Shown in pieces: positions 57,040 to 64,000 of a stretch of 64,000 nt of DNA. Below the pieces are notes generated by a model. That model saw only the letters and a program-made list of their open reading frames with translations. It had not been told where the DNA came from and searched no databases. Positions within the stretch are counted from its first letter, which is position 1; each line of letters begins with the position of its first letter. The DNA is from Ecdyonurus torrentis (taxonomy: Eukaryota > Arthropoda > Insecta > Ephemeroptera > Heptageniidae): NCBI GenBank assembly GCA_949318235.1, contig OX439127.1:10272927-10336926 (forward strand). Direction: 5' to 3'. The position numbers and the translations under genes were made by a program.

Positions 57040-59080
57040 AGAACAAGGAAATCATCAAAAGCACAATGTAATTATATAAACTAAAAATTGGCTTACAGAA
57101 TATTTTTTATCCCTCTTAAAAAATATAATCGAATAAAATCAATTTTTCCAGAACAAAGATTTTAGATGATGGTAAATTAAACACCTCTTTCTTCTATAAA
57201 ATGCTTTTTCATTTTATACTTTTTAAGTATAAATTTTAATATAGACTTTACAGGGAAGCTAAATAGTCAAGACAAAGAGGGACAGAAATAGGGAGATAGT
57301 ATAGAGTTTATACTATATGTATATATTGTTAAATAGAATTCAATCACACGGTATTAAAGGAACTCGTCACCAAACTGTTCCATTACAATTTTGCTCAAAC
57401 AAAGAGGTTGTACAAATTTTAGCATCAAAGTATCGACGTTCTATTCTTATATAGTCTCTCATTACTTGTATACTGCACTATAGACAGGCATTACAATTAT
57501 TACATAGTTGCGAAACATTTATATACATATATGCAAGACAAAAGAGAAAGAGAAAAACTTTAAAAATAAGTCGAGCAAATGAAATTCTCAAGCTTTTCTT
57601 TTCTTTTTCTTCTTCTATATAAATAATAATTTTAAGCAGACAACGCAAGTAAACTTTACAGTATATATAACACCCAACCCAAAAAGTTACATGTTTTGAT
57701 GTTACTTTCCCTTTGCATGTAACCCTTTTAAACAAATTAAAAGAATTGTATAATATATATATATATATATATAATACTGTAGCTGAAATTTGACCCTTAC
57801 AGTGTTACATTACAACTTACTCACGCAGTTAAACAAGAACAAGATTTTTATTTAATAGAAGAAGCCACAAAAACTCTTCTTTTTACATATTTACATACAT
57901 GTAATCTTATTATCTAACAGACTAGACTGTAAAGAATTTAACGACTTATTATAAAATTTTAAATGATCTTGTTAGGGAAAAATAATAATATTATGATTTC
58001 AAATTGCATTTCCACAAAATCAACTTTCAAAGATTCAGTGATGTATATGATATACTAACCTCATATGCGTGCGTAATTAACAAATGCTTTTAAATGGAAA
58101 TATTTAATTCTTAATTTTGCGCTTGAAGTATGTATATAACATGTAGTTTAAATATTTAAATTCAAAAGAATTTCTTGGTTATCAATACAACTTAATTTTA
58201 TTTTATTGGTTTTACAAATATCTGTTTCTAAATTAATTAATTGCAATTTATATTGCCTGTGGTGTATAACCGCAAGCATTTTAGAATGGAAACAATAAAA
58301 CAATTTAAGTTGAAAAAATGAAATACCTGCTATCAGTATTCAAAGTCAAGGTGCAGACAAAAAAAAACTGCAAATAAAAGAAATCAACGTTTTGGAGATT
58401 TGCGCATCAGCAAAGCACTCTATACTTGTGCGTTATATAATAAAATTAATAAATGCACAAAAGCCTTATTTATATTTATTAATATAAAGGATTTCATTTA
58501 AGAAAAACTTAGAACTTTCAAAATTTAGTATACGATCCTTAGAACTATTTGTTAAATTTAATCACTAACAATAAAGTTAACTTTGCAATAAATGTGGGAA
58601 AAAATTATCGCGCATGAGGATATTTTCAATTTCTTCACATTGTAAATCTTCAGATATATTTATAAATTTAAAAAATGCAACTATTTTGTAATATTGTAAA
58701 CTGATATTCATACAGTTTAATAATTGCATAAATATTGCATGCAGCTTGCTTGCAAAATCAGTGAACACGTAAGCTTAAAAGTTATATGCAAAAATAAATA
58801 CCATAACAATAATACTGTATTGCGTTTTCATTTGCTATTTATGTGACGTAATATTCATATTTATTGTTAATATACATGTGTTGGTGATTATGAGCTCTCA
58901 CTCACATGCAGCATTACGCAAACAATATTTTTAAGAAAAAAATATTCCATACGCTGGAAGAAAAATAGACTGATGTGAATAATTATGAGATTTATCCATA
59001 TATGGATTTCTGGACTTTGAATAATATGCAATCCATATTTAGATACAACATCTTCTAATGAATGCACTAATAGTATATGG
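57040..59080. other. AT-rich spacer, nothing recognised
   Basis: Short TA run near 57752-57773. No gene recognised. Confidence 0.6.
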
Positions 59081-59082
59081 AA

Positions 59083-59365
59083 GAATGAATGAATGAATGA
59101 ATGAATGAATGAATGAATGAATGAATGAATGAATGAATGAATGAATGAATGAATGAATGAATGAATGAATGAATGAATGAATGAATGAATGAATGAATGA
59201 ATGAATGAATGAATGAATGAATGAATGAATGAATGAATGAATGAATGAATGAATGAATGAATGAATGAATGAATGAATGAATGAATGAATGAATGAATGA
59301 ATGAATGAATGAATGAATGAATGAATGAATGAATGAATGAATGAATGAATGAATGAATGAATGAA
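59083..59365. repeat. (GAAT)70 tetranucleotide microsatellite
   Basis: About 283 bp of perfect GAAT, the reverse complement of the CATT array at 43461. It is followed directly by a short CA run. Minus-strand frames of 111-173 codons (SFIH repeats) are read-through. Confidence 0.98.
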
Positions 59366-59369
59366 CACA

Positions 59370-60509
59370 CACACACAAAATACAAATGACTATATAACAC
59401 AATCAACACAATAGCAGTTAGAGCAAGTTTTCTTTTTGATTACAATCACCACGCTATGAATGTAACTGATTAGGACGTATACATTAATTCGCTCTTCCCT
59501 CTGTATATTATTTAAATTCCCAGTGGAAAAATATAAAGTAGAAATAATACAAAATACAATGTCATTAATATTGATACAGGTAAAACTTGAATTATAAATT
59601 ATACACACTTTTTTAGATCAGCTAGCAATTATTTTCTTTTGAGTGTGTAATAAATAATTTAGAAACATAACTGTGTGACTCCTATATTAAATGTGCTTTG
59701 CTCGTAAATGACAATGTTGTATCACGCATCATTTAGATACAAATGCATAATACAATAGAAAGGTTATTAACTCCGCTGCATGTGATGCTTGCTTTTGCGG
59801 TGCAAGCAAAAGGGGAACAGTTGCGTTTGTTTTACATTTTCTCTACCTTATGTGTTGTTATGGTGGTATCTAATTTATTATGACAGCACGTTATTTAAAT
59901 TATGTGTTTGGGATTAGATGATTATAATAACATTGTGTGTTTCTTGTTTACGCATCATAACTATCGTCATGAAAATAAGCTACATACTAAATTTATTGCA
60001 TCATAAAAATTAGATAGATAATGTCATTTTTAATTGATCTCTTTTTATCGCTTATAAAATATATTTAAATAATACATAAACGTTAAAAGTATTGAAATTT
60101 TAACATATTAATGGTACTGTACATCACTTTATATTTCAATATTGTACATTATTAATTTGTATATATATATATAACGCTATATTAATGATATAAATTGAAA
60201 GCCATTAAAAAGTTTTAGGTGTAAAATATAATGAAGTAATAAGCATGATAACCTTTTAATTTTCTATTGTTATAGTTTATTATTGTGAAATCATGCAGGA
60301 AAATTAATGAACCGCAATGAAACTATAGGCTATATATACTATTAACATTACAAATTATGTTATTAAAATTTGAGACAGAATGGGAAATATAATAAATTTA
60401 TTTTAATAGTGTTAGCAAGTATTTAACTATTTATCTATTTTAACAGATTTTTTAAGAAATTTTTAAGCTTTTTTTTAAAGAAAGTTTTACTTTTTTCTTT
60501 CATAATTAG

Positions 60510-60575
<66 letters not shown>

Positions 60576-61050
60576 CAGTACATACACACACTGTCTGTAT
60601 AGGGTAAAAAGTGACACAAATATTGTTGAATGTGCCAATGCAAATTCTCACCTTTTACCTAACATATACATACACTCAAGTAAAAAATAAATTACGTAAT
60701 CTATGCTGCATTGAACAATTGCTTTATTGTTATATAGCGCACAAATGTTGCTATTTTAAAATAATTAATTATGCTATAAAGATCTTAACTATATGATATT
60801 ATATATAATAATCATTGTACAATATATAGCATAAATTATATGTTGTTATGCATGTTGCTACATTAAACTATAGCATAATTATTACATTTATTTTTGTCTG
60901 TGTAGTAATTAATTACCATATAATGCAGTATTCTCTAAATATTCAAAATTATTTTTAAAAGACAATGAATTATTACTTAAAAGAAATACAGATCAATTTA
61001 AAAAAATATATATATATACGATTGAGATATATTATACATAACAACATAAT
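59370..61050. other. AT-rich spacer with a TA array
   Basis: TA array at about 60513-60561. No gene recognised. Confidence 0.6.
60513..60561. repeat. (TA)n microsatellite
   Basis: About 48 bp of TA. Confidence 0.96.
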
Positions 61051-61054
61051 AGTC

Positions 61055-61210
61055 ATCCTTGACCCCGAGTCGTATATATATATGGTGTTCTAAAGAGAGC
61101 GAGAGTGCTGAAGTGTTGCTAAGCGCCCATACCACGGTCACTGGGTCAGCCAAGCTTACAAACAAGCCAGCAACCGAGCAAACGTGTATAATATGCATGC
61201 GTATCATAAT
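61055..61210. other. G+C-richer patch, unrecognised
   Basis: Complex sequence with overlapping frames on both strands (70 codons plus, 69 codons minus) sharing no known motif. Could be an exon or an old repeat. Confidence 0.2.
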
Positions 61211-61214
61211 AAAA

Positions 61215-62232
61215 CGTTTACATGAGTTCTTTGTTTATTATGTCAGTTCATTGTTAAAAATGCTTACTTAGATAAATAACAAAAGCTATATACTTAAAAA
61301 AGAATAAAAAAAAAAAAAATCCATGCGGAAGTCTGACCTCTTCCTATGACCCACGTGACCGTCACCTCTTATGTATTTTCTCGTCATTTTATTGTGTTAA
61401 CGCTTTCTTTCTTTTCTCTTGCATAACGTCATTCTAGCTCATTATACAGTATCTTTCCACTTGTGAAATACCTTCTCATTCATTCATGTTTGTTATCTAT
61501 TATATAGCAAGTGGTTAATGAAAAACAAAGCTTCTCATTCAATATATTAATGAGAATACATAATTGTATAATATTAAATATATTTTCATGCAATCTCACG
61601 TATACAAAAGCACAACATTCTTTACTTCAATTAGTAATTGTTGATGTGTATAAATATGATATTTTACATAATAATAAATATAATAATATAACCTATTAGG
61701 AGTAACAAAATAAAGTTAAAGAGTTATAAAATTAGTTATTATGAATATATTATTGTGTATGTGTGTGTGTGTGTTAATTATTATATAATTAATTACCTTG
61801 TCATGCAAAAGTCACAAAGCTATAACTATATTTTTATTATTTGAAATAAATTGACGTTGATATTGTCACCACTTGGAGTAAAGGCACAAAATGTATTGCA
61901 TGCAAACACAATTTATATATAAATTATATAATTAAATATAGAAAAAAAGGCTAAATATAATATAGATTTAAAAATAATTCAGGTAAATAAAAAATTGTTG
62001 GAAAAATACACAGTAATATTACAAGGAAAAAAAATAATTATCTTTAGATTTAAATTAAAATATGATTTTATTACTAATAAAAAATATTTAAACATACAAT
62101 TATAAGACTTATCTTATATAACATCTAAATAACAGCATGATATTTTAATTGTTAGTTAAAACACGTATTTAGATTACATACACCAATGCAATAACAACAT
62201 TTCTATATATACTAGATTTTTGTTTTTCATTA

Positions 62233-62295
<63 letters not shown>

Positions 62296-62470
62296 TGTAT
62301 ATATGGTAAAGAAGAAAATGTTACTTGGGATTTAAAATGTTTCTACTCTAACAATTTTAATTTATTAAATGAGTAGAATGTTATAAAGCTGTCAATTTCT
62401 TAATGACTGAATTTGTGTAATTTTGTTAATTTGTGAAGGGGAGAAATAAATATATATAAAGAAAAAACAA
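61215..62470. other. AT-rich spacer with a GT/TA microsatellite
   Basis: GT-TA compound array at about 62233-62294. A pyrimidine- and GACC-bearing stretch at 61320-61440 is somewhat more complex. No gene recognised. Confidence 0.55.
62233..62294. repeat. (GT)5(TA)n microsatellite
   Basis: Directly visible. Confidence 0.95.
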
Positions 62471-62559
62471 AAACTATTTGATCTTGCTCTGATTTTTACA
62501 CCCACTTAAGACTTGATGAAGGAGCGAGTTGAGCGAACATGCCTATTATACAGAAGCGA

Positions 62560-62573
62560 CCGCCAGAGGGTGC
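62560..62573 (+). promoter_or_regulatory. CTCF-like motif
   Basis: CCGCCAGAGGGTGC resembles the conserved bilaterian CTCF core (CCACCAGGGGGCGC type), in a short non-repetitive patch at 62480-62600. Binding is inference. Confidence 0.35.
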
Positions 62574-62599
62574 TTTATTGTAGAGCTCTATATACTTTA

Positions 62600-63175
62600 G
62601 TGCAATATATATAGCAATAGTGGTTACAAAAAAGGTAATATAAGGTGTCAAGGTACTTGCAATCGTGTTATATACACCACACTTTTTTTTTTCTTTCTAT
62701 GTTATATATTACAAGGGGATAAGGTATATTATAGTGCTTTCCCTGCCAAAACTCTTATGCAGTAATATCATATACAAAAAACCTTATACTGAAGGGAAAA
62801 AAAATCAGCTTTATTTTAGTAGTGTGAAAGTGTAATTCACATTAGAAAAACATCTGCAAAATTGTACTTTATGTAAAACGAAATGAAAGAAAGAAAAAAA
62901 ACGTATATATTGCTTTTTCTCTCTCTTCTTTTTTTCGTTCTTTTCTTAAATTCCCCTCCAAAACGTAAATCAGATCAAATTCTTTATACCGTATTTTCAA
63001 ACTACATTTTACATCTTGTAATATAACATTTTAGAAAGCTATGTGGTTTTGACTTGACATTTTAATAAAATATAGGAATTGAAATATCTTAGCCTTATGC
63101 AGATTTGCAATGAAAATTAAACTTTTTCATTTTATACATTTCAGAATGAAAAGTAAATAAAAATTTAAAGGGCTT

Positions 63176-63177
<2 letters not shown>
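62600..63177. other. AT-rich spacer, nothing recognised
   Basis: A/T homopolymers only. Confidence 0.6.
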
Positions 63178-63265
<88 letters not shown>

Positions 63266-63286
63266 TATATAATATATATATATATA
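63178..63286. repeat. (TA)n microsatellite
   Basis: About 108 bp with two AA phase breaks near the right end. Confidence 0.97.
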
Positions 63287-63289
63287 AGT

Positions 63290-63935
63290 TTAAATTTCAT
63301 ATTTGAAAAAAATAACGCTCTAAAATAATTATACTTATATTCATACAGTATAATGAAGTTCTATTATTTTTTAACGCTAGGAATATTGAAATTAAATTTA
63401 CTTATAAAACATATTTTATTACGAACTATGTAGAAATATTTGAAATTATAATGGGACTTAAGAGTTATATTTTTTTTACTCTCCTAGATGTTAAAAAAAA
63501 AAGAAAAAAAAAAAGCACTTCACCATAAACAATACACGAGTTGAAATATAAAATAATGATTTATTATTTAAATTACTCACAATACTACAAAGCATAAAAT
63601 ACATCATGCAACATTTTCTGTTTTAATGTTTGCATATTATGGTATATGATCATAACTATAAAAAGTATGTGTTAATTTTTAACACGTCATTAGCCTATAT
63701 TGCATGAATGTTATAATGAATTTTACCCTGCATTTATAAAGTTAAATTTATTACTGTCATTGTTTTTGAAAATGATTATCGTATCTTTGATGATTTATTA
63801 TGACGCAATATAGTAAATGCCATGACAATTATAAGTATGCAATAATATGGGAAACATCATCTGAATGAATCTATAGCACTGCCATGGGTTTTATCACTGC
63901 GGAATCTTAATTCAAAATCATCATAACTTATACAC
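63290..63935. other. AT-rich spacer, nothing recognised
   Basis: No frame or repeat of note. Confidence 0.6.
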
Positions 63936-63937
63936 AC

Positions 63938-63938
63938 A

Positions 63939-64000
<62 letters not shown>
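63938..64000. repeat. (GT)n microsatellite, cut by the window edge
   Basis: A GT array that begins with a TAT break and continues to the last base, so its true length is unknown. Confidence 0.96.

Noticed and set aside
58888..59409. 173-codon minus-strand frame with SFIH repeats
   Set aside because: Read-through of the GAAT array at 59083-59365 with short random flanks.
61059..61271. 70-codon frame in a G+C-richer patch
   Set aside because: It overlaps a similar-sized frame on the other strand and has no recognisable motif or clear splice or promoter signal.

Overview
This window looks like eukaryotic (metazoan) intergenic or intronic DNA. It is very AT-rich, roughly one quarter G+C by eye, and is crowded with long perfect dinucleotide arrays of (TA)n, (GA/TC)n and (GT/CA)n, two roughly 0.3 kb tetranucleotide arrays, and many poly-A/T runs. 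I see no bacterial-type gene organisation, no operons, no rRNA, tRNA or CRISPR array, and no protein family I can name. Nearly every long open frame is a read-through of a microsatellite (for example the YIYI, SLSL, CVCV, THTH and SFIH runs). The source is probably an arthropod, and a decapod crustacean such as a penaeid shrimp is my best guess. That rests on the exceptional density of dinucleotide repeats and on a short TTAGG run at 8105-8118, so it is inference; a mollusc cannot be excluded.

Layout. 1-11 kb: AT-rich spacer with microsatellites, a G+C-richer patch at 5.9-6.3 kb and several complete TGACGTCA sites. 11.1-11.45 kb: a G+C-richer patch with splice-like signals. 12.77-14.21 kb: a transposon-like element with long degenerate inverted repeats and an internal family of GAGCAG/GAGTAG motifs. 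15.0-15.1 kb and 37.2-37.3 kb: two diverged copies of one retroposon tail. 15.9-16.75 kb: a promoter-like patch with an inverted CCAAT box, followed by a candidate first exon that has two competing reading frames. 16.85-17.10 kb: a palindromic element built from a unit of about 34 bp, with a CTCF-like motif in its loop. 31.7-33.6 kb: a hAT-like element that has split a (TA)n array and carries a nested 280 bp palindrome. 39.63-40.34 kb: a complete non-autonomous hAT element with an exact 8 bp target-site duplication. 43.5 and 59.1 kb: the same tetranucleotide repeat in opposite orientation. 48.6-49.25 kb and 55.25-56.47 kb: G+C-rich islands holding the best candidates for transcribed sequence. 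These are a TATAAAAG / first-AUG / AATAAA layout around a 56-codon frame, and a strong splice acceptor followed by 600 bp of open frame.

The credible content is therefore mobile elements, simple repeats and a handful of gene-like islands that need transcript data. I found no convincing multi-gene system. The most unusual structures are the modular palindrome at 16.85 kb, the motif-dense inverted-repeat element at 12.8-14.2 kb, and the compact gene-like unit at 48.85-49.22 kb.
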